The translations under genes were made by a program, and so were the position numbers. Under the pieces are notes generated by a model, which made no database searches, was not told where the DNA came from, and was given only the letters and a program-made list of their open reading frames with translations. A stretch of DNA of 53,488 bases from UMGS1783 sp900555065 (GTDB lineage: Bacteria; Bacillota; Clostridia; Oscillospirales; UMGS1783), in contig CALKPL010000045.1 in assembly GCA_937991645.1 (NCBI GenBank), positions 1-53,488 of the forward strand. The letters are read 5' to 3'. This document shows positions 17,383 to 25,458 of this stretch, piece by piece (the first letter of the stretch is position 1; every line of letters starts with the position of its first letter).

Positions 17383-18049
17383 ACAAGGCTGCGTCCATAA
17401 ACAGGGACGGGCCGCCGGAAAGAGACGTCGGCGCGGCGGGTCGTATGCGCCGCGGGTCCGGCATAGAAACGGCGCGCCGTAAATACAGGCGGCATACGCA
17501 GCCGGGCATGGGTCCGGCGGGAACGCAGCGGCGCTGACGCGGCGTGCGCAGCGAAACAGCGAGATCCGCACAGTCGAAAGTGTAACGGCGGCAAAGCAGG
17601 ACAAAAGCATTCCTCGCGCAGACAAATGCGGCGGCAGTGCGAAAAGCACAAAGCGCAGAGCTGTCCTAAAGCCGGCGAACCGACGCATTTGGAATATAAT
17701 TGGGGCCGCAAACCGGGCGCGCCTAGTCAATACAGCCGCACTGCACTCGACGTTTGCGGCCGCGCGGGATCGGTATGCCGGTATGGAAAAGAATAATGCG
17801 CCAGGATCGCTGAAAAAGAGCGCGTGCGGAAATGCGCGCGCAGCGCCGACCTGGGGGGAAGAGAGATACGAATGCACGGCAAAACGGCTGAACTCGGCCG
17901 TTTTGCGGCCATCAGGCGGAGAATCCATGGGCTGCTGCGCGTTTACAAATGAAACCTAGGCGAAAATTTGCGCGCGGCCATTTTGATGCAACCATCGCCC
18001 GGCGCAAGACGTCATACCGTTTCGCCCTGACACGCACCGGGGCCAGGCA

Positions 18050-18078
18050 TTGCGTTCTTTCGCCGGCTGTGTTACAAT
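18050..18078 (+). promoter_or_regulatory. Sigma-A promoter of the deoxyinosine glycosylase gene
   Basis: TTGCGT at 18050-18055, a 17-bp spacer and TACAAT at 18073-18078, 80 bases before the start codon. Confidence 0.65.
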
Positions 18079-18157
18079 GAAACGCAGGCCGCCACAGGTT
18101 CCACGCCTGTACGCGGCGATGTTTTATTCCATATGAAATATGAAGGAGGACGCGCAT

Positions 18158-18646
18158 TTGGAACTGATTACCCATACCTTTGCGCCGGTTTATGACAAAC
18201 GGTCTAAAGTCCTCGTTCTGGGCACAATGCCTTCGCCCAAATCCAGACAGGCGGGGTTTTACTACGGGCATCCGCAAAACAGGTTCTGGCCGGCGCTCGC
18301 CGCCCTGTTCGGCGAATGTGTTCCCGAAAGCGCGCAGGCGCGCCGCGATTTTGCGCTTGCGCACAAAATCGCGCTGTGGGATGTACTGCACCAGTGCGAA
18401 ATCGACGGCGCGAGCGATGCGAGCATCCGAAAGCCTGTGCCAAACGATCTGAACCGGATTTTTGCATACGCGGATATTCGCCAAGTCTTTGCAAACGGGC
18501 GCAGGGCCGCAGACCTCTACGGAAAATACTGCCGGCCCGATACGGGCAGGGACTGCGTTCGCCTTCCCTCGACAAGCCCCGCCAACTGCCGAATCCCCTT
18601 CTCCGCGCTCGTTGAAAGCTATCGGGCGATTCTGGACTATCTGTAA
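18158..18646 (+). CDS. DNA-deoxyinosine (hypoxanthine) glycosylase
   Basis: A 162-residue protein of the uracil-DNA glycosylase superfamily, family 6 (hypoxanthine-DNA glycosylase), which removes deaminated adenine from DNA. Signature: VLVLGTMPSPKS near residue 20, directly followed by FYYGHPQNRFW, then ALWDVLHQCEIDGASDASI and a late LPSTSPAN block that forms the DNA-intercalation loop. Length fits the family (about 160-170). Start: the TTG at 18158 has a perfect AAGGAGG eight bases upstream; the ATG at 18140 overlaps that site and is not used. It is a single-gene transcript with its own promoter and terminator. Confidence 0.85.
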   Translation: MELITHTFAPVYDKRSKVLVLGTMPSPKSRQAGFYYGHPQNRFWPALAALFGECVPESAQARRDFALAHKIALWDVLHQCEIDGASDASIRKPVPNDLNRIFAYADIRQVFANGRRAADLYGKYCRPDTGRDCVRLPSTSPANCRIPFSALVESYRAILDYL

Positions 18647-18651
18647 AACAA

Positions 18652-18683
18652 AAAAGCCGAAGATCTCTTCGGCTTTTGGCTTT
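18652..18683 (+). terminator. Terminator after the deoxyinosine glycosylase gene
   Basis: Stem GCCGAAGA/TCTTCGGC (18656-18673) with a two-base centre, flanked by an A-run and TTTT, with a second T-run just beyond. It can work in both directions. Confidence 0.85.
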
Positions 18684-18802
18684 TTTATGCGCAAAAAAAC
18701 GACGGCCAGGGTACGCATGGAAGCAACAGACGCTGCCGCTGCAGTCCCCCAAAAAATCCGGGGCCGGGAAAACCGGCGCGAACGAAAAAAGAGCCGCCGG
18801 AC

Positions 18803-18932
18803 AAACGGCGGGCATGCCGCCGCCGCGCTTCCAACGCGCAATCCGCGGCCGGGGCGCGGACGCTGGCCGATGAACCGGCGCGGACAGGGTACGGGGGCCC
18901 GGCCCGCGCCGGGCCGGGCGATACGGAAGCGC
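18803..18932. repeat. 130-bp direct repeat, copy 1
   Basis: This block recurs at 19010-19140 with about five substitutions and one single-base length change. It begins with the GGCGGGCATGCCGCC hairpin and ends in a C/G-rich palindrome (CCCGGCCCG with CGGGCCGGG). It is non-coding as far as can be judged. Confidence 0.85.
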
Positions 18933-19009
18933 CGAAGCCGGCGAAAGCGGCCGGCGCGGCATCCACAATCCGGCATGTGCAAGAATCCTGCTTGGGCTGC
19001 GAAAAATCA

Positions 19010-19140
19010 AAACGGCGGGCATGCCGCCGCCGCGCTTCAAACGCGCAATTCACGGCCGGGGCGCGGACGCAGGGCCGATGAACCGGCGCGGACGGGGTAC
19101 GGGGGCCCGGCCCGCGCCGGGCCGGGCGATACGGAAGCGC
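19010..19140. repeat. 130-bp direct repeat, copy 2
   Basis: Second copy of the block at 18803-18932, 207 bases downstream in the same orientation. The 18690-19407 spacer holds only these repeats and short palindromes such as GCGCATATGCGC near 19306. No gene has a ribosome binding site or family match here. Confidence 0.85.
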
Positions 19141-19407
19141 GGGAACGGTGCGGAGAACCGGCACAAAACCCGCCGGGAGCAATCAAATGCGGGACGGACA
19201 GCGGTCCGAACCGTGCAGCAACATGAATGGATGGGCCGAATACGGCCGATCAGCCGCGCGGTCCCGACAGGGAAACGTACGAAAATCGCGATGACTGCGT
19301 ACGCTGCGCATATGCGCGGGCGCAAAGACTTTTACGAGAGACGCGCCTCTATTTGCATGGCTGTGCGCGCTTCCGCATATGCGCAGGGCGGCCGTCAAAC
19401 TTTCCGG

Positions 19408-20460
19408 CTACTCTTTCCGCGCGACGATTATGTCCCGGCAAATCGACTGGTCGACCCGGTGCGCAAATTCCAGCCACGGGCCGCCGTCCTTCACGGTAAA
19501 GCCGGCGTCCGCAAGGAGTGCGGAGACCTGTGCGCGCGGCAAAACGAATACGTTCCATGAAAGCGCGAGCGCGCCGCCGCGTTTGAGCACGCTGTGCCAG
19601 GCGGGCAGGCAGGTCTCCAGAAGCTGTTTGGGATTGCGCGTCGCCGCGCTCTGGTTCTCCGCCGTTACATTCCCGTGCTTCACGCCGTAGGGCAGGTCGC
19701 CCGCAAGGATGTGGAATGTGTTTTTCCGAAAGAGCCTGTCCGCGTACATGGAGTTGGCGCAGATCAACTCCAGCGTCCGGCTGTCCTCCTTCATCCGTTC
19801 CTTGGTCGGTGCGAGCGTAAAGCTGTGCCGCACGGCGCGGAACGCGCCGGACGTGCCGGCCGCGCCGCTCTGCCGCTGCAGCTTGTAGCTGTGCTTGTAC
19901 TTCTCACGTTCCAGATATTTTTTCAGATACTGCACGGCTTCCCGGACCGGCTGTTCCCCAACCTCAATCCCGCAGCCGTTATACCCGCGTACAAGCCCTT
20001 CAAACAGAGTCGTGCCCTTGCCCATCACAGGGTCGAGCAGCCACAGTTCGGCCGGGGGCAAGTCCCCATAGTCGGAGGCCTCGACCGCAAGATGGAGCAG
20101 CATACGGGTAAACAGTTCGTTGGTCTTGCCCGTATATTTGAGGATTCTGCCGATTCCCTCGTCCGCATACGGCGCGTCGGTGCGTGCGACAGGCCGCAGC
20201 AGCGCGCCGCCGTCTTCAGCCTGATAGATCGCGTAGAGGAACGACAGGCCGCAGACGCGGCGAAGCGCCCGCTCCGAAAGCGGTGCAGGCGTATCGAACA
20301 GAAAATACGGCACGCCCGCAATGGGCGCAACGCGCGCGTTTTCGCAGGCGAACCCTGCGCCGTCCGCCGCAATGCGCAACTCTGCAAGCGCCATGGGCCT
20401 GGACTGCTCGTAATAGACGCGGTTGTGACCCGGGTTCTGCAAAAGCGCATATGTAACCAA
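19408..20460 (-). CDS. TRM11-like SAM-dependent methyltransferase
   Basis: A 350-residue class I methyltransferase with the SAM-binding motif I LDPVMGKGTTLFEGLVRGY and the catalytic-type motif IV DLPYGV, the layout of the UPF0020/TRM11 group that methylates the exocyclic amine of guanine in tRNA or rRNA. The N-terminal third may be a substrate-binding region; no THUMP domain is recognisable. Start: the TTG at 20460 has AAGGGGGG eight bases upstream and lies just after the upstream esterase stop; in-frame codons before it lie inside the esterase gene. Last gene of a four-gene operon (22401 to 19408). The RNA target is unknown. Confidence 0.75.
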   Translation of the reverse strand: MVTYALLQNPGHNRVYYEQSRPMALAELRIAADGAGFACENARVAPIAGVPYFLFDTPAPLSERALRRVCGLSFLYAIYQAEDGGALLRPVARTDAPYADEGIGRILKYTGKTNELFTRMLLHLAVEASDYGDLPPAELWLLDPVMGKGTTLFEGLVRGYNGCGIEVGEQPVREAVQYLKKYLEREKYKHSYKLQRQSGAAGTSGAFRAVRHSFTLAPTKERMKEDSRTLELICANSMYADRLFRKNTFHILAGDLPYGVKHGNVTAENQSAATRNPKQLLETCLPAWHSVLKRGGALALSWNVFVLPRAQVSALLADAGFTVKDGGPWLEFAHRVDQSICRDIIVARKE

Positions 20461-20474
20461 AAGTCCCGCCCCCC

Positions 20475-21287
20475 TTACTGCAGACGACGGATCCAGTCGG
20501 CCGCAAGGCCGAACCACTGGGCTGCGACAGGGCTGATCATAGCCTGGTTATCCCCCGCAACTTCGGCATTGGCCAGAGAAAATCCGTGCGGCCCGTCCGG
20601 GAAAATATGCAGTTCAAACTTTACGTTTTCACGGCGCATGGCGGCGGCAAGCATCAGCGTGTTTTCGACAAAGACGGCCTCGTCTTCAAACGTATGCCAC
20701 AAGAACGTCGGCGGCATATTGGGCGTCACCTGCTTTTCCAGGCTGACAAGTTCCATCAGCTCCGGGTCCCCGTAACGGTCGCCGAGCAGGTTGAGTATGC
20801 TGCCCTGGTGCGCATATTTTCCGGATGTGATTACCGGGTATGACAACACCAGGCCGGTTGGACGGAAACGTTCGTTTTCCATGCCGCACAGTTCGGTGAG
20901 GAAAGCATGGTGCCAGAGCGTACCGAGGGAAGCTGTCAGATGCCCGCCCGCCGAAAAGCCCGCTACGATGATGCGGCGGGGATCGATGTTAAACTGCGCG
21001 GCGTTGTCGCGCAAAAACGCGACGGCGAGCGCTAGCTCCTGCAGCGCCGTCGGGAACACGGCGGGCCTTACGTCGTACCGGAACACGCACGCATTGAAGC
21101 CGCGCGCCAGCATCTGCACCGCTACGGGCTCGCTTTCAGTCGGGACGAGGCCGCCATAGGCGCCGCCCGGCACGACGACCACCATCGGCCGCGGCGCAGG
21201 CGAGGCCAGATGCTGGTCGTCCAGAAGATAGACGGTGAGACTGCCCGCGCCGTCCCGCGCCTGGATCGGGTATGTGTTTACGATCAT
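20475..21287 (-). CDS. Alpha/beta hydrolase, esterase of the BD-FAE/acetyl-esterase type
   Basis: A 270-residue cytoplasmic serine hydrolase. Oxyanion-hole motif PGGAYGGL near residue 40, nucleophile elbow GFSAGGH near 109-115 (Ser), an acid in HTFEDEAV and the catalytic His in FPDGPHGFSLAN. This pattern is typical of carbohydrate acetyl or feruloyl esterases and related carboxylesterases. Start: the ATG at 21287 has AGGAGG seven bases upstream. It lies 19 bases after the VTT-domain gene and 14 bases before the methyltransferase gene. A role in removing acetyl groups from sugars fits the glycan-use neighbourhood but is inference. Confidence 0.85.
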   Translation of the reverse strand: MIVNTYPIQARDGAGSLTVYLLDDQHLASPAPRPMVVVVPGGAYGGLVPTESEPVAVQMLARGFNACVFRYDVRPAVFPTALQELALAVAFLRDNAAQFNIDPRRIIVAGFSAGGHLTASLGTLWHHAFLTELCGMENERFRPTGLVLSYPVITSGKYAHQGSILNLLGDRYGDPELMELVSLEKQVTPNMPPTFLWHTFEDEAVFVENTLMLAAAMRRENVKFELHIFPDGPHGFSLANAEVAGDNQAMISPVAAQWFGLAADWIRRLQ

Positions 21288-21306
21288 AATACGTCCTCCT
21301 GCAAAT

Positions 21307-22038
21307 TTATTTTCTGAAACGGCCGGCAATGCGACGGCGAAGGCGATCCGCCCATGCCATGAGCGGCTCCATCTTCCACCACAAAACGACCACGAGCAGC
21401 AAAAATCCGGCGCACAGCAGGCCCGCCGTCCAGAAATTCCCTTTTAAAATCGTGTGCCCGACCGAGCACATGAACAGAATGCTCGGCAGCGCGCCGCACA
21501 GAGTGCCCATGACAAAGCCGCGGCTGGTTACCTGCGTACGCGCCGCGATATACGGAATAATACCGTTGGGGACGACGGGCAGCAGATTCACGATAAACAC
21601 TTTGAACGCGGGGTGCGACTGGTCCCGGAAAAAGCCCGACTGGGGCGTTTCCAGATCGATCCAGTCGTTCAGCTTGCCGCCGAGCCGGCGCGCAAAGGTA
21701 AAAATGGCAAAATTGACCGTGACAAAACTGATTAGGCAGATCGCAACTCCCACGGGCGCACCGTACACAATCCCGGCCGCGATCTGGATGGGCGCGCCCG
21801 GGAACACAATGCTGAGCACCTGCAGGCATTGCAGCAGCGCGACGAGAACGACGCCGCGAAAGCCGGTGGTACGCTTGATATACGCCTCGATCTCCGCCTG
21901 GCTGCCGCGGCGAAGGACGGGGATCAGATCGGGCAGGTAATTTGTCAGGATCAGGTAAATCGCGCCGACGATCAATAACACGAGCGCCGCGATTACGAGG
22001 GCGCGGATCAGCTTTCCCTTCCATTTTTTACGGTTCAT
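21307..22038 (-). CDS. TVP38/TMEM64 family membrane protein (VTT domain)
   Basis: A 243-residue integral membrane protein with a basic N-terminus, about six hydrophobic segments and the VTT-domain pattern: a re-entrant stretch with FPGAPIQIAAGIVYG and the later LLPVVPNGIIPYIAARTQV block with its conserved Pro-Asn-Gly. DedA/VTT proteins act in lipid carrier or phospholipid movement across membranes. Start: the ATG at 22038 has GGAG seven bases upstream; the upstream in-frame residues (from 22077) are not typical. Second gene of the operon. Confidence 0.85.
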   Translation of the reverse strand: MNRKKWKGKLIRALVIAALVLLIVGAIYLILTNYLPDLIPVLRRGSQAEIEAYIKRTTGFRGVVLVALLQCLQVLSIVFPGAPIQIAAGIVYGAPVGVAICLISFVTVNFAIFTFARRLGGKLNDWIDLETPQSGFFRDQSHPAFKVFIVNLLPVVPNGIIPYIAARTQVTSRGFVMGTLCGALPSILFMCSVGHTILKGNFWTAGLLCAGFLLLVVVLWWKMEPLMAWADRLRRRIAGRFRK

Positions 22039-22083
22039 GCTACAACTCCATTCATACCGCCACGCCGCAAACGGCATGGCGGC

Positions 22084-22401
22084 TCAGTCCGCACCGTCCC
22101 AGCGGAAACGGGACATGTCCACCCTGCCCTGTTCGTCAAATTCCACGCCCTCTTCCCGCAGCAGTTCGCGCTGCACGCCGGGGCCGCCGAAAGCGTAGCC
22201 CGTACAGGTCGAGCCGTCGCGGAACACGACGCGGTGGCAGGGGATATGCCCAGGGTCGGGATTGTTATGCAGCGCGTAGCCGACGATGCGCGCCGCGCGG
22301 GGCCGGCCCGCCATTGCGGCAATCTGCCCGTAAGAGGCCACTCGGCCGCGCGGAATACGGCGGACGGCAGCATATATTTTTTCCGTAAATTCAGAAGCCA
22401 T
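22084..22401 (-). CDS. MGMT/ATL-family DNA alkyl-repair protein
   Basis: A 105-residue protein equal to the C-terminal DNA-binding/active-site domain of O6-alkylguanine-DNA alkyltransferase. It has RGRVASYGQIAAMAG (helix-turn-helix), ARIVGYALHNNP and the acceptor motif IPCHRVV with Cys55. True alkyltransferase-like proteins replace this Cys with Trp or Ala, so this short protein keeps the residue needed for alkyl transfer. It lacks the usual N-terminal domain. Start: the ATG at 22401 follows GGGG by about nine bases; a GTG lies nine bases earlier. First gene of the four-gene minus-strand operon. Confidence 0.85.
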   Translation of the reverse strand: MASEFTEKIYAAVRRIPRGRVASYGQIAAMAGRPRAARIVGYALHNNPDPGHIPCHRVVFRDGSTCTGYAFGGPGVQRELLREEGVEFDEQGRVDMSRFRWDGAD

Positions 22402-22596
22402 ACAAAACACCCCGATTTTCCATAGTATACGCCGCGCGGGCAGCCAACATACGGCGCGGCGGCGCCGGAAAAAGGCCGGTACGGCCCTTTTCCATTTAGT
22501 TTACCACAGAACCGCGCCCGTGTCGACGCTGCATTGCTGACAGGGAGGAATTTTTGCAAAAGGCCGCGATTGCGGCGCAATCCGCCGCGGACGCAC

Positions 22597-22625
22597 TTGA
22601 TTCGGCCGCGAAAGTGTGGTATTGT
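22597..22625 (+). promoter_or_regulatory. Candidate promoter of hisB
   Basis: TTGATT at 22597-22602, a 17-bp spacer and TATTGT at 22620-22625, 31 bases before the start codon. Confidence 0.5.
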
Positions 22626-22655
22626 TTTTATGAATGAATAACGGAGGTGCAGACC

Positions 22656-23246
22656 ATGCAAACCAGAACGGCCGAGGTGCGGCGACAGACCAAGGAGACG
22701 GATATTACGCTCAGTCTATGCCTGGACGGGCGCGGGACGTGCGACTGCCGAACCGGCGTCGGTTTTTTCGACCATATGCTGGACGGCTTTGCACGGCATG
22801 GGGTATTCGACCTGACACTGCGCTGCGACGGAGACCTGCACGTAGACCCGCACCACACCGTCGAGGATGTGGGCATTGCGCTCGGAACTGCGATACGGCA
22901 GGCGGCGGGCGACAAGGCGGGTATACGCCGGTTCGGGCAGTGCATCCTGCCCATGGACGACGCGCTTGTCCTATGCGCGCTGGATTTGTCCGGCAGGCCC
23001 TACTATTGCAGCGACGTGCAATACGCCGCGCAAACGATCGGGGATATGCCGACGGAGCTTTTCCGCGAGTTTTTCTACGCTGTAAGCTATACGGCGCAGA
23101 TGAACCTGCATTTTAAGCTGCTCAGCGGCGAAAACAGCCACCATATTGCAGAGGCCTGCTTCAAGGCCTTTGCCAAGGCGCTTGATATGGCGACCTCGGC
23201 GGAGCAGCGCGTGCCGGGCGTATGGTCGACAAAGGGTTCGCTTTAA
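22656..23246 (+). CDS. hisB: Imidazoleglycerol-phosphate dehydratase
   Basis: A 196-residue enzyme of histidine biosynthesis that dehydrates imidazole glycerol phosphate to imidazole acetol phosphate. The two metal-binding His motifs are present: GFFDHMLDGFARHG and DPHHTVEDVGI in the first half, and ENSHHIAEACFKAFAKAL in the second. Length is that of monofunctional HisB (about 195). Start: the ATG at 22656 has GGAGG eight bases upstream; the GTG at 22647 overlaps that site. No other his gene is adjacent, so it is a stand-alone transcript with its own promoter and terminator. Confidence 0.95.
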   Translation: MQTRTAEVRRQTKETDITLSLCLDGRGTCDCRTGVGFFDHMLDGFARHGVFDLTLRCDGDLHVDPHHTVEDVGIALGTAIRQAAGDKAGIRRFGQCILPMDDALVLCALDLSGRPYYCSDVQYAAQTIGDMPTELFREFFYAVSYTAQMNLHFKLLSGENSHHIAEACFKAFAKALDMATSAEQRVPGVWSTKGSL

Positions 23247-23300
23247 GCTGCAGATAAGGAACAAAAGCCGCGCCGGCACATAGAATACGGAAACTGCACA

Positions 23301-23333
23301 AAAACGGCGGGACATATGTCCCGCCGTTTTTTT
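23301..23333. terminator. Bidirectional terminator between hisB and the epimerase gene
   Basis: A 24-bp perfect palindrome (ACGGCGGGACAT and its complement, 23304-23327) with A-run on the left and T-run on the right, serving the convergent hisB and epimerase genes. A second GC hairpin (GCGCCGGCGG arms) follows at 23337-23362. Confidence 0.9.
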
Positions 23334-23380
23334 CAAGCGCCGGCGGAAATCCCCGCCGGCGCAGACACGGCTCGGCTTGC

Positions 23381-24316
23381 CTACTCGCCTCTGAGCCACA
23401 GGTACGTGCGGCGCAGGCCCTCTTCTATGTCCACTTTGGGAGACCAGCCAAAGCGGCGGAGTTTGCCTGCGTCAAGAATGCCGCGGCGCACGTCGCCCGC
23501 GCGTTCACCTTCCACGACCAGTTCGCTGCGCGAACCCGTCAGGCGCTTAATCATGTCGAACACACTGCGCGTGGAGGTCTCTACGCCCGTGCCGACGTTG
23601 AAGATTTCGCCGTCGCCCCCGTCCAGGCAGCGCAGCACGGCGTCGCACACATCGTCTACATACACATAGTCGCGGTATGTGCCGTCGGGCATATCGGCAT
23701 AGGTGAACAGCTTCGCGTCTTCATTGGCAAGGCAGCGCTCGAAATAGATCGGGATCACGCCGCATTCGCCTTTGGGGACCTGACGCGGGCCGTATACGTT
23801 CGCAAGGCGCAGCACGCTGTAGGACAGCCCGTGCAGCTTATTATAGATTTTCAGATAACTCTCCGACGTATGCTTGGTCAACGCATATGGAGAGAGCACT
23901 TCCGGCACATAGGTTTCCGGCGTGGGGATCACGTCCGCATCGCCGTAGATGGCGCCGCCGGTCGAAATAAACACAAACTTGCGCACGCCGTATTGCATAC
24001 TGCACCTGAGCAGGTTCAGCAGGCCCATGAGATTCACATCCGCATCGTACGCCGGGTCCAGCACCGAATCTATGACGGACGCCTGCGCCGCAAAGTGGAC
24101 GACGAGCTCGGGACGCTCAATATCAAATATCTTTTCAATTTCCGGATTGCGCACGTCCTGCAGGTAAAAAGCCGTCTGCGGAAGCTTGCCGGCAAGGTTC
24201 TCAAGCTTGCCCGTGGAGAGGTTGTCGATTACCGCTACGGAGTGTTCTCTGGACTCCAGCAGGTTCACCATTGTGGAACCGATAAAACCGGCGCCGCCGG
24301 TTACGAGTATTTTCAT
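23381..24316 (-). CDS. UDP-glucose 4-epimerase-like NAD-dependent epimerase
   Basis: A 311-residue extended short-chain dehydrogenase/reductase. Nucleotide-binding motif TGGAGFIGS at residues 6-14, the DNLSTG block at 31-36 typical of GalE-like enzymes, a Ser/Thr in FISTGGAIYG near 117-124 and the catalytic YALTK at 144-148. It would interconvert the C4 configuration of a UDP-sugar such as UDP-Glc/UDP-Gal or the GlcNAc pair. GalE links galactose released by the GH36 enzymes to central metabolism, but also supplies surface glycans; the substrate is not decided. Start: ATG with GAGGTGA six bases upstream and a perfect promoter. Confidence 0.85.
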   Translation of the reverse strand: MKILVTGGAGFIGSTMVNLLESREHSVAVIDNLSTGKLENLAGKLPQTAFYLQDVRNPEIEKIFDIERPELVVHFAAQASVIDSVLDPAYDADVNLMGLLNLLRCSMQYGVRKFVFISTGGAIYGDADVIPTPETYVPEVLSPYALTKHTSESYLKIYNKLHGLSYSVLRLANVYGPRQVPKGECGVIPIYFERCLANEDAKLFTYADMPDGTYRDYVYVDDVCDAVLRCLDGGDGEIFNVGTGVETSTRSVFDMIKRLTGSRSELVVEGERAGDVRRGILDAGKLRRFGWSPKVDIEEGLRRTYLWLRGE

Positions 24317-24335
24317 TCATGATCACCTCGTAGAT

Positions 24336-24364
24336 ATTATAGCGCTTTCGGAAAATATTGTCAA
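24336..24364 (-). promoter_or_regulatory. Perfect consensus sigma-A promoter of the epimerase gene
   Basis: On the minus strand: TTGACA (24364-24359), a 17-bp spacer and TATAAT (24341-24336), 20 bases before the start codon. This is the best consensus match in the window. Confidence 0.92.
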
Positions 24365-24474
24365 TGAAATGCAGTTCGGAGCAAGCTTCGATTCAATGGC
24401 ATATTCCTCCAATGAGTAAAATAATGGCGACCGGGGAAGATAATATGCATCTTGATAAAATGGAGGAATATGCA

Positions 24475-25299
24475 ATGACTGAAAAAATTTCCGCGTTCAA
24501 AATAACGCTGTACAACGAGGAAAAATGCGAAGCTACGGTGGACAAGTATATGCGCGACATACGCCACTTCTGCCAAGCCCTGCAGGCCCATTCGCTCACG
24601 AAAGAGTTCACAATCCAGTACAAAGCCGCCCTGTGCGGAAAGTGCAAGCCGGCCGGCGTGAACAGCAGGCTCGTCGCGGTCAACCGGTTTCTGCAGTTTA
24701 TCGGCCGGCGGGACTGCTGTGTAAAACTGCTCAAAATTCAGCGACAAATGTTTGCAAGCGAAGGGCGGGAACTGAGCGAAGCCGAATACAGGCGCCTGGT
24801 GCGGGCGGCGGGCGGCAGACGCATCGCCTATATTTTGCAGACGATCTGCGGGACGGGCATCCGCGTTAGCGAACTGCAGTTCATCACTGCGGAAGCGGCG
24901 TACGAGGGAAAGGCGGCAGTCCACTGCAAAAACAAGACGAGGGTTATTTTCATTCCCGTACAGGTACAGCGTCTCCTGAGAGAGTATATGAAAAAAGCCG
25001 GAATCCGTTCCGGCTGCGTATTTGTCACAAGCGGCGGGAAACCGCTCGACAGGTCAAATATATGGCGTGAAATGAAAGCGCTCTGCGAACTGGCGGACGT
25101 AGACCCGAATAAAGTGTTCCCGCACAATCTTCGGCACCTGTTTGCAAGGACGTTTTACCAGCTTGAAAAAGACATTGTCCGGCTCGCCGACCTGCTGGGT
25201 CACAGCAATGTTGAAACCACGAGAATCTATACGGCGGAAACCGGATACCGACACCGCGAAAGCTTAAACGCCGTTGGGCAGATCCTTTTTACAACATAA
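24475..25299 (+). CDS. Tyrosine recombinase, probable DNA invertase
   Basis: A 274-residue tyrosine recombinase. The N-terminal SAM-like DNA-binding domain covers about 1-90. The catalytic domain has Arg130 (GTGIRVSEL), Lys154 (KNKTR), His217 and Arg220 (HNLRH), His243 (LLGHSN) and the nucleophile Tyr252 (TRIYT), so all six catalytic residues are present. No phage, transposon or conjugation genes are nearby. The left 24-bp inverted repeat of the adjacent invertible segment overlaps its last two codons and stop, which points to that segment as its substrate. Start: the ATG at 24475 has GGAGG eight bases upstream; longer in-frame starts run into the epimerase promoter. It resembles small invertases that flip promoters of surface genes. 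Confidence 0.9.
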   Translation: MTEKISAFKITLYNEEKCEATVDKYMRDIRHFCQALQAHSLTKEFTIQYKAALCGKCKPAGVNSRLVAVNRFLQFIGRRDCCVKLLKIQRQMFASEGRELSEAEYRRLVRAAGGRRIAYILQTICGTGIRVSELQFITAEAAYEGKAAVHCKNKTRVIFIPVQVQRLLREYMKKAGIRSGCVFVTSGGKPLDRSNIWREMKALCELADVDPNKVFPHNLRHLFARTFYQLEKDIVRLADLLGHSNVETTRIYTAETGYRHRESLNAVGQILFTT

Positions 25300-25314
25300 T
25301 GCGAATTCTGTTGT
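25291..25314 (+). repeat. Left 24-bp inverted repeat (recombination site)
   Basis: Begins ACAACA and ends TGTTGT with a 12-bp centre. Its reverse complement matches 25542-25565 with one mismatch (T at 25297, G in the partner). The mismatch is the first base of the recombinase stop codon. The 6-bp arms facing each other around a central spacer are the layout of a tyrosine-recombinase core site. Confidence 0.92.
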
Positions 25315-25347
25315 AAGCTAAAAAAACCGAACTACATACCTGCATTC

Positions 25348-25376
25348 AGTATAGCATTTCATATTCCGCATGGCAA
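25348..25376 (-). promoter_or_regulatory. Invertible promoter, currently facing the recombinase
   Basis: On the minus strand: TTGCCA (25376-25371), a 17-bp spacer and TATACT (25353-25348), with TGC directly before the -10 hexamer (extended -10). Confidence 0.82.
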
Positions 25377-25425
25377 TAGTTTTTTTCAAATTAACCTATA
25401 TGCATTTGAAATAATGCAGCACAAC

Positions 25426-25458
25426 AAAAAGCCGGCAGGAAGAAAATGTTGCCCGGCT
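25426..25458 (-). terminator. Hairpin with T-run inside the invertible segment
   Basis: Arms AGCCGG/CCGGCT around a loop of about 17 bases. On the minus strand the hairpin is followed by TTTTT. After inversion it would lie between the recombinase gene and the promoter, insulating the surface gene from read-through. Confidence 0.5.

Larger units (their letters stand above)
17263..18049. other. Gene-poor GC-rich spacer
   Basis: About 790 bases with no supportable gene. The longest open frames, on the minus strand at 17323-17928 and 17912-18982, are rich in Arg, Pro, Ala and Cys, lack ribosome binding sites and one runs antisense through a real gene. The stretch holds the 17-bp tandem repeat and the 12-bp inverted repeat listed separately. 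Confidence 0.6.

Noticed and set aside
17323..17928. 201-residue minus-strand frame in the spacer, with overlapping frames at 17172-17711 and 17912-18982
   Set aside because: Arg/Pro/Ala/Cys-rich composition, no ribosome binding site, and the longest one overlaps the deoxyinosine glycosylase gene in antisense.
18462..19226. 254-residue plus-strand frame through the 130-bp repeats
   Set aside because: It starts inside the glycosylase gene in another frame, crosses its terminator and owes its length to GC-rich repeats.
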